Shown here: piece by piece, positions 1 through 5,892 of the stretch
Layout of the letters: each line of letters starts with the position of its first letter
Position numbering within the stretch: the first letter of the stretch is position 1
Source of the DNA: Croceibacterium_A sp965977975
GTDB lineage: Bacteria > Pseudomonadota > Alphaproteobacteria > Sphingomonadales > Sphingomonadaceae
Direction of reading: 5' to 3'
Assembly: GCA_965977975.1 (NCBI GenBank)
Contig: CBHCZH010000188.1
Coordinates: 1-5,892 of the forward strand
DNA: 5,892 nucleotides
Notes under the pieces: model-generated
Database searches by the model: none
Seen by the model: the letters and a program-made list of their open reading frames with translations, nothing else
Told to the model about the DNA's origin: nothing
Made by a program: the position numbers and the translations under genes

Positions 1-1
1 C

Positions 2-1054
2 GAGCGGACGGGCTTCAAGCGCTGCGGCCTGTTCTATGTGAGCAACGACGAGCAGGAACTCGCAACCTGGGCAAGCTGGCGCGAATTCGCGAAAACTGTT
101 GGCGTCACGACGCATATGTTGAGTGCCGAGGAGGCGACCCGTCGAGCGGGCTTTACCGGCCGGCATTGGCAGGGCGGCGTGTTCTCTCCTAGCGACGGCA
201 TTGCCAATCCGGGCCTGGCGGCGCCGGCTGTCGCGAAGGCGCTGATGAAGCTCGGCGGCACCGTCCACCAGGGCTGTGCTGCGCGGGGGATAGAGACCAC
301 GGGCGGCGCGGTGACCGGCGTCGTCACCGAAAGAGGCACGATCCGCACGCCGCTGGCAATAATGGCGGGCGGTGCCTGGGCATCGAGCTTCTGCCACCAG
401 CTGGACGTCCGCTTTCCCCAGGCGTCGGTGCGGCAATCGATCGTTGCGCTGGTGACAGAAGGGGTCGACCTGCCCGACGCGTTCCATAGCAAGGGATTGT
501 CGATGACACGCCGCGGCAACGGTTGCCATGCCCTGGCGATCAGCGGTCGGGCCCGGGTGGATCCGACGATGCAGTTCGTCCGCTTCGCGCGCGAATTCAT
601 CCCGATGTTCCTGCGCCGATGGCGCAGCCTGTCGCCGGGCGGGCTGGAAGCAATCCGGTCGGGCCATGAAAGCCTGTCGAAGTGGAGCCTGGACGGGCCG
701 ACGCCCATGGAAGCCATGAGAATCCTCGACCCCAAAGTGGACACCACGACCGTGCGCCTGCTGCTGAAACGCGCCGCCGCGCTCGTCCCGGCGCTTGCCT
801 CGGCGCCCACAGCGGGCTCATGGGCGGGATATATCGACAGCACGCCCGACGGAGTGCCGGTGATCGGCGAGGTTCCTTCGGTCCCTGGGTTCATCCTGGC
901 GGCGGGATTCAGCGGCCATGGGTTCGGCATCGGCCCCGGCGCCGGGCATCTGGTCGCCGACATAGCGACCGGAACGGCGCCGATCGTCGATCCCCGTCCG
1001 TATGCTCTCTCTCGCTTTGACCCCGGCACGCCCCTTGATGTCGCGCAGTTTTGA
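2..1054 (+). CDS. FAD-dependent oxidoreductase, DAO (D-amino acid oxidase/dehydrogenase-like) family, 5'-truncated by window edge
   Basis: This is the C-terminal ~350 residues of a flavoenzyme of the DAO fold, which includes D-amino acid dehydrogenase, sarcosine oxidase and glycine oxidase. Such enzymes oxidise an amine or amino acid with FAD as cofactor. The frame is open from base 2 and reads ERTGFKRCGLFYVSNDEQEL, continuous with family homology, so the GTG at 38 is an internal valine and not a start. The N-terminal GxGxxG dinucleotide-binding motif lies outside the window. The C-terminal signature is clear: STPDGVPVIG (839-868) followed by GFSGHGFGIGPGAG (905-946), which in this family contacts FAD and closes the active site. 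The frame is intact to TGA at 1052-1054. The substrate cannot be read from the sequence. copA follows after 36 nt on the same strand. The family call is firm; the specific enzyme is unknown. Confidence 0.85.
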   Translation, partial: ERTGFKRCGLFYVSNDEQELATWASWREFAKTVGVTTHMLSAEEATRRAGFTGRHWQGGVFSPSDGIANPGLAAPAVAKALMKLGGTVHQGCAARGIETTGGAVTGVVTERGTIRTPLAIMAGGAWASSFCHQLDVRFPQASVRQSIVALVTEGVDLPDAFHSKGLSMTRRGNGCHALAISGRARVDPTMQFVRFAREFIPMFLRRWRSLSPGGLEAIRSGHESLSKWSLDGPTPMEAMRILDPKVDTTTVRLLLKRAAALVPALASAPTAGSWAGYIDSTPDGVPVIGEVPSVPGFILAAGFSGHGFGIGPGAGHLVADIATGTAPIVDPRPYALSRFDPGTPLDVAQF

Positions 1055-1061
1055 TCGCGCT

Positions 1062-1090
1062 TTTCCGGGAATCTCGGAAAGGGAATTCCC
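1062..1090 (+). promoter_or_regulatory. copA ribosome binding site inside an inverted repeat
   Basis: A purine-rich Shine-Dalgarno-like stretch, GGAAAGGG (1076-1083), lies 7 nt before the copA ATG and supports that start. Its GGAAA forms the right arm of an inverted repeat: TTTCCG (1062-1067) and CGGAAA (1075-1080), with a 7-nt loop. A T·G pair (1061/1081) can extend the stem. A 10-bp perfect palindrome, GGGAATTCCC (1081-1090), follows and abuts the ATG. The repeats are seen directly. Whether they act as an RNA hairpin that masks the site, as a protein-binding site, or not at all is inference. Confidence 0.5.
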
Positions 1091-2899
1091 ATGATCGGTT
1101 CATTATCTCTTAGCCGGCGCAAGTTCGTCGCCGGCGGGGCAGCTGTGCTGGGCGTCTCCGCGGTGCGGCCCGCCTGGGCGCAAAGCGTCAGTCACGGCGC
1201 GGCCGCCAAGGGGTTCGGCACGCTGACCGGCCCCAGCATCGACCTCACCATCGCCAATCACGCCTTCGGCGTGGATGGCCGCCTCGGCCATGCCGTCACG
1301 ATCAACGGTTCGATACCAGCGCCGCTGCTTCGCCTGAAGGAGGGGGAAGCCGTCCGCCTGACCGTCAACAACCACCTGGACGAAGACACCTCGATCCACT
1401 GGCACGGTCTGCTGGTGCCGTTCGCGATGGACGGCGTGCCGGGCGTCAGCTTTCCCGGCATCAAGCCGCGTTCGACTTTCGTCTACGAGTTCCCGCTGAT
1501 CCACTCGGGCACGTACTGGTACCACAGCCACAGCGGGCTGCAGGAGCAGCTCGGACACTACGGCCCGATCATTATCGATCCCGCGGAGCCGGACCCGATC
1601 GTATCGGACCGCGAGCACGTGATCGTGCTCTCCGACTGGACGTTCATGCACCCGCACACTCTGTTCCTCCGGCTCAAGCAGGAGGGCGGCTTCTTCAACC
1701 GGCAGAAGCTGACACTGGCCGACAGGGCCAGTGCGCTTACGGCGGAAGATCGCGAGATGTTCGCCCGCATGCGGATGGACCCGACCGACATCTCCGACGT
1801 GACCGCGGCCGCCTATCAGTTCCTGATCAACGGCCACAGCCCGCAGGAGAACTGGACCGGGCTGTTCCGGCCAGGCGAGCGGGTGCGGCTGCGGATCATC
1901 AACGCGGCGACCCAGACCACCTTCAACCTGCGCATCCCCGGACTGCCGATGTCCGTGGTCGCGGCCGACGGAATTGCAGTGCGACCCGTCGAGGTGGACG
2001 AGCTGCAGATCGGCAATGCCGAGACCTACGACGTCATCGTCGAGCCGGCCGATCGCGCCTATGCCTTCGTCGCCGAGACCACTGACCGCTCCGGCATGGC
2101 GGTCGCGACGCTGGCGCCGCGGGCCGGGATGCGCGCCGAGGTGCCGCCGCTGCGCGAGCGGCCCACGCTGGGCATGAAGGACATGGGCATGGACCATGGC
2201 TCGCACAGCGCTGGAGTCGAACCGGAACAATCCACTGGAGAAGCGGTGGATCATTCGATCATGGATCATTCCGGGATGGACCATGCCGCCATGGGCCACA
2301 CCACCCCGTCAGCGGCGGCCGAGACTTCGGCGGGCATGGCCGCAATGGACATGCGCGACGAGGCAAAGGTCGATTTCCCGGTCGGCCCGGGCGTCGACAT
2401 GATCGCACCGATGCCGGCAGATCGGGTCGGCGATCCGGGCGTGGGCCTCGACGATGTCGGACACCGGGTGCTGACTTACCGTGACCTCGCCTCGCTGAGC
2501 CCGCGAAAGGACATGCGAGAGCCGTCCCGCATGATCGAGATCCACCTCACCGGCAACATGGAGCGTTTCATGTGGTCGATGGACGGCCAGAAGCTGTCCG
2601 AGAACCCCGAGCCCTATCGGTTCGCCCGCGACGAGCGCGTCCGGCTGCGGCTGATCAACGACACGATGATGACCCATCCGATGCACCTGCACGGTCATTT
2701 CTTCGAGATCGTCAACGGCCACGGCGCGCATCAGCCGCGTAAGCACACGGTCAGGATCCTCCCGGGGGGATATGTGGACCTCGACCTGACGGCGGACGCT
2801 CCCGGCGACTGGGCGTTCCATTGCCATCTGCTCTACCACATGCACGCGGGGATGATGCGCGTCGTCAAGATCCGGCCTTTGGAAGGAGATGGGGCATGA
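1091..2899 (+). CDS. copA: CopA/PcoA-type periplasmic multicopper oxidase (copper resistance)
   Basis: A 602-residue multicopper oxidase, the usual CopA/PcoA length, that acts in the periplasm by oxidising Cu(I) and sequestering copper. The N-terminus has a Tat signal: SRRKFVAGG at residues 8-16, a hydrophobic stretch, and a likely cleavage after AWA (residues 28-30). Three cupredoxin-like domains are expected. All four copper motifs are intact: HWHG (H103, H105), WYHSHSG (H145, H147), HPMHLHGH (H529, H532, H534) and HCHLLYHMHAGM (H577, C578, H579, H583, M588). C578, H529, H583 and M588 would form the type 1 site; the other histidines form the trinuclear cluster. A Met/His-rich insert (about residues 361-424, with several MDH/MGH motifs) is typical of copper-storing CopA proteins. 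The ATG at 1091 is supported by GGAAAGGG 7 nt upstream and by the Tat motif just after it. It overlaps copB by 4 nt, so the two are probably co-transcribed and translationally coupled. No regulator gene or clear promoter is seen next to it. Confidence 0.96.
   Translation: MIGSLSLSRRKFVAGGAAVLGVSAVRPAWAQSVSHGAAAKGFGTLTGPSIDLTIANHAFGVDGRLGHAVTINGSIPAPLLRLKEGEAVRLTVNNHLDEDTSIHWHGLLVPFAMDGVPGVSFPGIKPRSTFVYEFPLIHSGTYWYHSHSGLQEQLGHYGPIIIDPAEPDPIVSDREHVIVLSDWTFMHPHTLFLRLKQEGGFFNRQKLTLADRASALTAEDREMFARMRMDPTDISDVTAAAYQFLINGHSPQENWTGLFRPGERVRLRIINAATQTTFNLRIPGLPMSVVAADGIAVRPVEVDELQIGNAETYDVIVEPADRAYAFVAETTDRSGMAVATLAPRAGMRAEVPPLRERPTLGMKDMGMDHGSHSAGVEPEQSTGEAVDHSIMDHSGMDHAAMGHTTPSAAAETSAGMAAMDMRDEAKVDFPVGPGVDMIAPMPADRVGDPGVGLDDVGHRVLTYRDLASLSPRKDMREPSRMIEIHLTGNMERFMWSMDGQKLSENPEPYRFARDERVRLRLINDTMMTHPMHLHGHFFEIVNGHGAHQPRKHTVRILPGGYVDLDLTADAPGDWAFHCHLLYHMHAGMMRVVKIRPLEGDGA
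2883..2888 (+). promoter_or_regulatory. copB Shine-Dalgarno site
   Basis: AAGGAG lies within the end of copA, 7 nt before the ATG at 2896. The next in-frame ATG (2902) would be 13 nt away, so this site decides for 2896. Its position inside copA fits translational coupling of the two genes. Confidence 0.8.
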
Positions 2900-3987
2900 C
2901 GATGCGCCTTGTCCTCCTCCTCGCGGCCGCCGCAGCGATCGCGCCGGGTACGGCACTGGCCCAGGATCATGAAGGCCATCACGATCATGGCTCGGATGCA
3001 ACACAGGAGAGCGATGGGCAGGTCTTGCAGGAACCGGACGCCACCGACCACTCGGCCCATGGCCAATCAGCGGCGGAGGCCGATCCACACGCCGGCCATG
3101 TCATGCCGGCACAAGAAGGCGAGCCCGAAGCGAACCCGCACGCCGGCCATGTAATGCCAGCGGCGGCTCCAGAGCTTGAGGATGACCCGCACGCCGGCCA
3201 CGCTGCCACATCTGCCTCTCCGTCCGCGGACGGAACGCCGGCGGTTGCCGGTCCTCCCCCCGAAGCGTTCGACGGTCCAGAATACGCCGCCGACGCAATA
3301 TTCGGCGAAGGCGCGATGGCCCTTGCACGGCGTGCCGAGCTGAAGATGCACGGCGGCGCGAAGGCTTACCTCGTCCTGATCGAACGCCTCGAGGCACGGC
3401 TTGGCGAGGGCGAGGATAGCTACCTCGTCGACGGTCAGGCCTGGTATGGCGGCGATATCGACAAGCTGATGGTGAACTTCGAAGGCGAGGGCGCGTTCCA
3501 GGGCGGTTTCGAGGGCGCCGAGGTGCAGGCGCTCTGGAGCCACGCGATCAGCCCGTGGTTCGACTTGCAGACCGGCGTGAGGTACGATGCGGGACCTGGC
3601 GACGACCGTGGCCACCTGGTGGTCGGCGTTCAGGGTCTTGCGCCATATTGGATAGAGCTGGACGCGGCCGCGTTCCTTTCGGACGAAGGCGATCTCACCG
3701 CTTCTGTCGAAGCCGAGCACGACGTGCGGATCACCCAGCGTCTGATCCTCCAGCCACGGGCCGAACTCTCGTTCGCGGCGCAGGATATTCCCGACCGTCG
3801 ATTGGGCGCCGGCCTGACCGAAGTCGAGGTGGGCCTGAGACTGCGCTATCAGGCGCTGCCGCGGTTCGCGCCGTACCTGGGCGTCGAATATACAGCAGAG
3901 CTGGGCGAAACCGCCGATCGCGCGCGCGCCTTGGGCGACGACCCGAATCGATTCTCGTTCCTGGCTGGCGTCAGGGCTTGGTTCTGA
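2896..3987 (+). CDS. copB: CopB-type outer-membrane copper resistance protein
   Basis: A 363-residue protein of the CopB/PcoB family (outer-membrane copper resistance), thought to bind copper and sit as a beta-barrel in the outer membrane, working with CopA. The start is the ATG overlapping the copA stop (ATGA), backed by AAGGAG 7 nt upstream. The frame stays open upstream, but an earlier start would lose the signal peptide. Residues 1-22 form a Sec signal peptide (MTMRLVLLL, an Ala-rich core, ending TALA). Residues 23-110 are low-complexity and rich in His, Met, Asp and Glu: DHEGHHDHG, then three 17-residue units beginning DPHAGH, NPHAGH and DPHAGH (residues 63, 80, 97). From about residue 120 the chain matches the CopB barrel domain: EYAADAIFG, AELKMHGG, then alternating amphipathic strands. 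It ends in VRAWF, with a C-terminal Phe typical of outer-membrane barrels. The family call is firm; the metal role of the repeats is inferred. Confidence 0.93.
   Translation: MTMRLVLLLAAAAAIAPGTALAQDHEGHHDHGSDATQESDGQVLQEPDATDHSAHGQSAAEADPHAGHVMPAQEGEPEANPHAGHVMPAAAPELEDDPHAGHAATSASPSADGTPAVAGPPPEAFDGPEYAADAIFGEGAMALARRAELKMHGGAKAYLVLIERLEARLGEGEDSYLVDGQAWYGGDIDKLMVNFEGEGAFQGGFEGAEVQALWSHAISPWFDLQTGVRYDAGPGDDRGHLVVGVQGLAPYWIELDAAAFLSDEGDLTASVEAEHDVRITQRLILQPRAELSFAAQDIPDRRLGAGLTEVEVGLRLRYQALPRFAPYLGVEYTAELGETADRARALGDDPNRFSFLAGVRAWF
3082..3213 (+). repeat. 51-bp in-frame tandem repeat (17-residue His/Met units) in copB
   Basis: Three units begin at 3082, 3133 and 3184 with exactly 51 bp between starts. 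They encode DPHAGHVMPA, NPHAGHVMPA and DPHAGHAATS at the head of each unit. The core PHAGH is invariant, while the acidic linker between cores (QEGEPEA, AAPELED) has diverged. At DNA level the best conserved part is ACGCCGGCCA. The third unit loses the VM pair. The units look like recent internal duplications that are diverging in sequence while keeping the His pair. Confidence 0.85.
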
Positions 3988-4029
3988 CCGTGGGATAAGA
4001 GGCGGCATTTCGGCGGCACATTAAGCTGC

Positions 4030-4063
4030 GGGGGGAAAAGAGCGCATTTGGCTCGCCGCCCCC
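4030..4063 (+). terminator. Possible transcription-ending hairpin after copB
   Basis: GGGGG (4030-4034) can pair with CCCCC (4059-4063), and inside it GAGC (4040-4043) with GCTC (4051-4054) around a 7-nt loop. It lies 42 nt past the copB stop, as expected for the end of copAB. It is followed by TTCAATT rather than a run of T, so it is not a standard intrinsic terminator. Low confidence. Confidence 0.25.
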
Positions 4064-4174
4064 TTCAATTCGGCATGAGCAGGCCCTCACGTGGCGGCAA
4101 ATGGCATAAACTAGGTGAGCGGCGGGATATTCTGCTGGTCAACCGGGGCATCGTTCGCCCGTCCGGATTTTGTC

Positions 4175-4179
4175 GGGAG
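4175..4179 (+). promoter_or_regulatory. Shine-Dalgarno site for the HAD gene
   Basis: GGGAG sits 9 nt before the ATG at 4189. No comparable site fits the in-frame upstream candidates, so it selects the 223-residue form of the HAD protein. Confidence 0.6.
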
Positions 4180-4188
4180 CGAGATTTT

Positions 4189-4860
4189 ATGGAACAGTTC
4201 AGGCCAAAGTTCATCACCTTCGACTGCTACGGCACGCTGACGAACTTCCAGATGGGCCCAGTCGCCCGCGAGCTGTTCGCCGATCGCATTCGGCCTGAGC
4301 AGATGGACGCCTTCATCGCCGATTTCGCTGCGTATCGGCTCGATGAGGTGCTCGGCGACTGGAAGCCGTACAGCGAGGTGCTCTGCAATTCCATCGAGCG
4401 GCTCTGCCGCAAGTGGGGCCTGGAATACAACGAAGAGGAAGGGCTGAAGTTCTATCACGCCGTTCCGACGTGGGGCCCGCATCCGGACGTTCCCGCAGGG
4501 TTGCAGAAAGTCGCGCACGAGATTCCGCTCGTGATCCTGTCGAACGCGATGAACGAGCAAATCCACCAGAACGTCGAGAAGCTCGGCGCGCCGTTCGCCC
4601 ATATCTTCACTGCTCAGCAAGCGAATGCCTACAAGCCGCGGCTCCAGGCGTTCGAGTACGCGTTCGACCAGCTCGGCTGCGCGCCCGAGGAGGCGATGCA
4701 CGTCTCGTCCAGCTTCCGCTACGACCACATGTCCGCCCGCGACATGGGTTACGGAGCGCGGGTGTTCGTCAATCGCGGCCACGAGCCGTCGCTGATGCCG
4801 AACTACGCGACGCACGAGATCAAGGACATCGGCGGACTGGCGGGTGTGGTGGGCCTCTGA
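4189..4860 (+). CDS. HAD-superfamily hydrolase, L-2-haloacid dehalogenase (type II)-like
   Basis: A 223-residue cytoplasmic protein of normal length for type II haloacid dehalogenases, which use an Asp nucleophile to displace halide from L-2-haloacids. HAD motif I is FDCYGTLTNF, with nucleophile D12 and T16. Motif II is ILSNAMN (S118, N119). Motif III is AYKP (K149). Motif IV is HVSSSFRYDH (S173-D179). R50, in AYRLDEVL, may match the substrate-binding Arg of characterised enzymes. Compared from memory with L-DEX YL, F155 replaces a catalytic Tyr, S175 replaces an Asn, and motif IV has one extra residue. True dehalogenase activity is therefore uncertain; another small phosphorylated or acidic substrate is possible. 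The ATG at 4189 has GGGAG 9 nt upstream and places motif I at residue 11, as usual. acs follows after 26 nt, suggesting one transcript. Confidence 0.88.
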   Translation: MEQFRPKFITFDCYGTLTNFQMGPVARELFADRIRPEQMDAFIADFAAYRLDEVLGDWKPYSEVLCNSIERLCRKWGLEYNEEEGLKFYHAVPTWGPHPDVPAGLQKVAHEIPLVILSNAMNEQIHQNVEKLGAPFAHIFTAQQANAYKPRLQAFEYAFDQLGCAPEEAMHVSSSFRYDHMSARDMGYGARVFVNRGHEPSLMPNYATHEIKDIGGLAGVVGL

Positions 4861-4874
4861 GGGCCCGCTGGCCC
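4861..4874 (+). other. Short GC hairpin in the HAD-acs gap
   Basis: GGGCC (4861-4865) and GGCCC (4870-4874) form a 5-bp stem with a CGCT loop, starting directly after the HAD stop codon. There is no T-run, so it is unlikely to end transcription. It may slow 3' decay or tune acs translation, or be chance in GC-rich DNA. Confidence 0.25.
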
Positions 4875-4886
4875 CGTAGGCGGAGA

Positions 4887-5892
4887 ATGTCGATCAGCGG
4901 TCACCCAGTCCCTGACTCCTGGACGCGGGAGGCCCTGATCGACGCTGCCGCCTATGCGGACAAATATCGCCACTCGGTCGAGGACCCGGACGGCTTCTGG
5001 CGAGAGGAAGCGCGGCGGATCGACTGGATCAAGCCGTTCAGCAAGATCAAGGACACCAGCTTCGACGAGGCCGACTTCCGCATCCGCTGGTTCGAGGACG
5101 GCACGCTCAACCTCGCCGCCAACTGCCTCGACCGGCACCTCGCGACCCGCGGCGAGCAAACCGCGATCGTCTGGGAACCCGACGACCCCTCGGCGGCGGT
5201 GCGCACGCTCACCTACCGCGAGCTGCACGAGCAGGTCGGCAAGTTCGCCAACCTGCTCAAAGCCGAACGCGTCAAGCGCGGCGACCGGGTCACGATCTAC
5301 CTGCCGATGGTGCCTGAGGCCGCCGTTGCGATGCTCGCCTGCGCCCGGATCGGCGCGATCCATTCGATCGTCTTCGCCGGCTTCAGCCCCGAGGCGCTCG
5401 GCAGCCGCATCGTCGATTGCGACAGCGACCTCGTCATCACCGCCGACGAAGGCCTGCGCGGCGGCAAGCGCATCCCGCTCAAGGCCAATGTCGACGCCGC
5501 GCTCGCCAGCCATGGCAAAGTCCGCCGCGTCATCGTGCTCAGGCACACCGGCGCCGAGGTCCCGATGGTCGCCGGCCGCGACCTCGACTGGGCCGAAGCC
5601 GTCGCCGCCCAGTCCGCCGAATGCCCGCCGCAGGAAATGAACGCCGAGGACCCGCTGTTCATCCTCTACACCAGCGGCAGCACCGGCAAGCCCAAGGGCG
5701 TGCTCCACACCACCGGCGGCTACGCGGTGTGGGTCAGCATGACCCACGAATACACGTTCGATTACCGGCCCGGGCAGATCTTCTGGTGCGCGGCCGATAT
5801 CGGCTGGGTCACGGGGCACAGCTACGTGGTCTACGCCCCGCTCATCAACGGCGGCACGACGCTGATGTTCGAAGGCGTGCCCAACTACCCCG
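4887..5892 (+). CDS. acsA: Acetyl-CoA synthetase (AMP-forming), N-terminal half, 3'-truncated by window edge
   Basis: The first 335 residues of a roughly 650-residue AMP-forming acetyl-CoA synthetase, which converts acetate, ATP and CoA to acetyl-CoA, AMP and pyrophosphate in the cytoplasm. The frame runs off the right edge without a stop. The N-terminal ACS domain is seen (DPDGFWREEARRIDWIKPF, residues 33-51), then the AMP-binding core: YLPMVPEAAVAMLACARIGA (138-157), HSIVFAGFS (159-167), the CoA-site region EGLRGGK (188-194), and the P-loop-like YTSGSTGKPKG (261-271). DIGWVTGHSY (304-313) carries the Val/Thr residues of the acetyl pocket. The Trp that fixes acetate specificity and the acetylated catalytic Lys lie beyond the window, so propionate use is not excluded. 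The ATG at 4887 follows TAGGCGGAGA; AGG ends 6 nt before it, a modest site. The start also matches the family N-terminus. The 26-nt gap to the HAD gene suggests co-transcription. Confidence 0.95.
   Translation, partial: MSISGHPVPDSWTREALIDAAAYADKYRHSVEDPDGFWREEARRIDWIKPFSKIKDTSFDEADFRIRWFEDGTLNLAANCLDRHLATRGEQTAIVWEPDDPSAAVRTLTYRELHEQVGKFANLLKAERVKRGDRVTIYLPMVPEAAVAMLACARIGAIHSIVFAGFSPEALGSRIVDCDSDLVITADEGLRGGKRIPLKANVDAALASHGKVRRVIVLRHTGAEVPMVAGRDLDWAEAVAAQSAECPPQEMNAEDPLFILYTSGSTGKPKGVLHTTGGYAVWVSMTHEYTFDYRPGQIFWCAADIGWVTGHSYVVYAPLINGGTTLMFEGVPNYP

Larger units (their letters stand above)
3988..4188. other. Intergenic region between copB and the HAD gene
   Basis: 201 nt without a convincing gene. 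It holds a short direct repeat GGCGGCA (4001-4007 and 4012-4018), a GC-rich hairpin (4030-4063) and, nearer the downstream gene, the AT-richer GGCATAAACTAGG around 4102-4114. TAAACT there weakly resembles a -10 element, but I see no matching -35 box. The next gene's frame stays open back to 4048, but that stretch does not resemble the family N-terminus. The likely role is the end of the copper transcript and a promoter for the HAD-acs pair; the promoter itself cannot be placed. Confidence 0.5.

Noticed and set aside
38..40. GTG as the start of the oxidoreductase
   Set aside because: The frame upstream (ERTGFKRCGLFY) continues family-like sequence, there is no ribosome binding site, and the FAD-binding N-terminus would be missing. 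The gene is cut by the window edge.
1017..1056. TTGACC (1017-1022) or TTGATC (1051-1056) as a -35 box for copA
   Set aside because: No TATAAT-like element lies at a 16-20 nt spacing from either. For the second, transcription would begin at or past the copA start codon.
34..1122. Long minus-strand open frame opposite the oxidoreductase
   Set aside because: It is rich in Arg, Pro and Ser, has no recognisable domain, and lies opposite a clear flavoenzyme. Long antisense frames are expected in GC-rich coding DNA.
2821..2895. Upstream in-frame start for copB inside copA
   Set aside because: The added residues are an out-of-frame reading of copA's HCH motif region and would bury the signal peptide. 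ATG 2896 has a good ribosome binding site.
4055..4098. GCCGCC (4055-4060) with GGCGGC (4093-4098) as a hairpin
   Set aside because: The 32-nt loop and simple GC-rich arms make chance pairing more likely than a functional structure.
4048..4188. N-terminal extension of the HAD protein from the TTG at 4048
   Set aside because: The extra 47 residues are Arg-rich and unlike the family, which begins just before the FDxYGTL motif. ATG 4189 has its own ribosome binding site.
4803..5819. Long minus-strand open frame opposite acs
   Set aside because: Its product has the skewed composition of an antisense frame (Gly, Ala, Asp, Val). The + strand frame has an unmistakable acetyl-CoA synthetase sequence across the same stretch.

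Overview
The window is GC-rich and densely coding, with all five genes on the + strand. Protein-level resemblance (the acetyl-CoA synthetase N-terminus and the CopA/CopB pair) suggests an alphaproteobacterium, probably a sphingomonad or relative. That placement comes from family familiarity, not a search.

Layout: (1) the C-terminal part of a DAO-type FAD-dependent oxidoreductase, cut by the left edge and ending at 1054; (2) after a 36-nt gap, copA, a Tat-exported multicopper oxidase (1091-2899); (3) copB, an outer-membrane copper-resistance protein, overlapping copA by 4 nt (2896-3987); (4) a 201-nt non-coding stretch with a GC-rich hairpin; (5) a HAD-superfamily protein of the L-2-haloacid dehalogenase (type II) group (4189-4860); (6) after 26 nt, the first half of an acetyl-CoA synthetase gene (from 4887), cut by the right edge.

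copA and copB form a classic periplasmic/outer-membrane copper-resistance pair. CopA would oxidise and bind Cu(I) in the periplasm through its multicopper oxidase sites and a Met/His-rich insert. CopB would bind copper through a His/Met-rich N-terminal segment attached to a predicted beta-barrel. No copper sensor (copRS/cusRS, cueR) or copper ATPase lies in the window. The flanking genes look like carbon or amine metabolism: an oxidoreductase of the amino-acid/amine oxidase fold, a hydrolase and an acyl-CoA-forming enzyme. The copper pair therefore sits as a two-gene module between metabolic genes, which may mean insertion into an older cluster.

I saw no tRNA, rRNA, CRISPR array, insertion sequence or clear new system. 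The points most worth a second look are the 17-residue His/Met repeat in CopB, active-site substitutions in the HAD protein, a hairpin covering the copA ribosome binding site, and the placement of copAB without a recognisable promoter.
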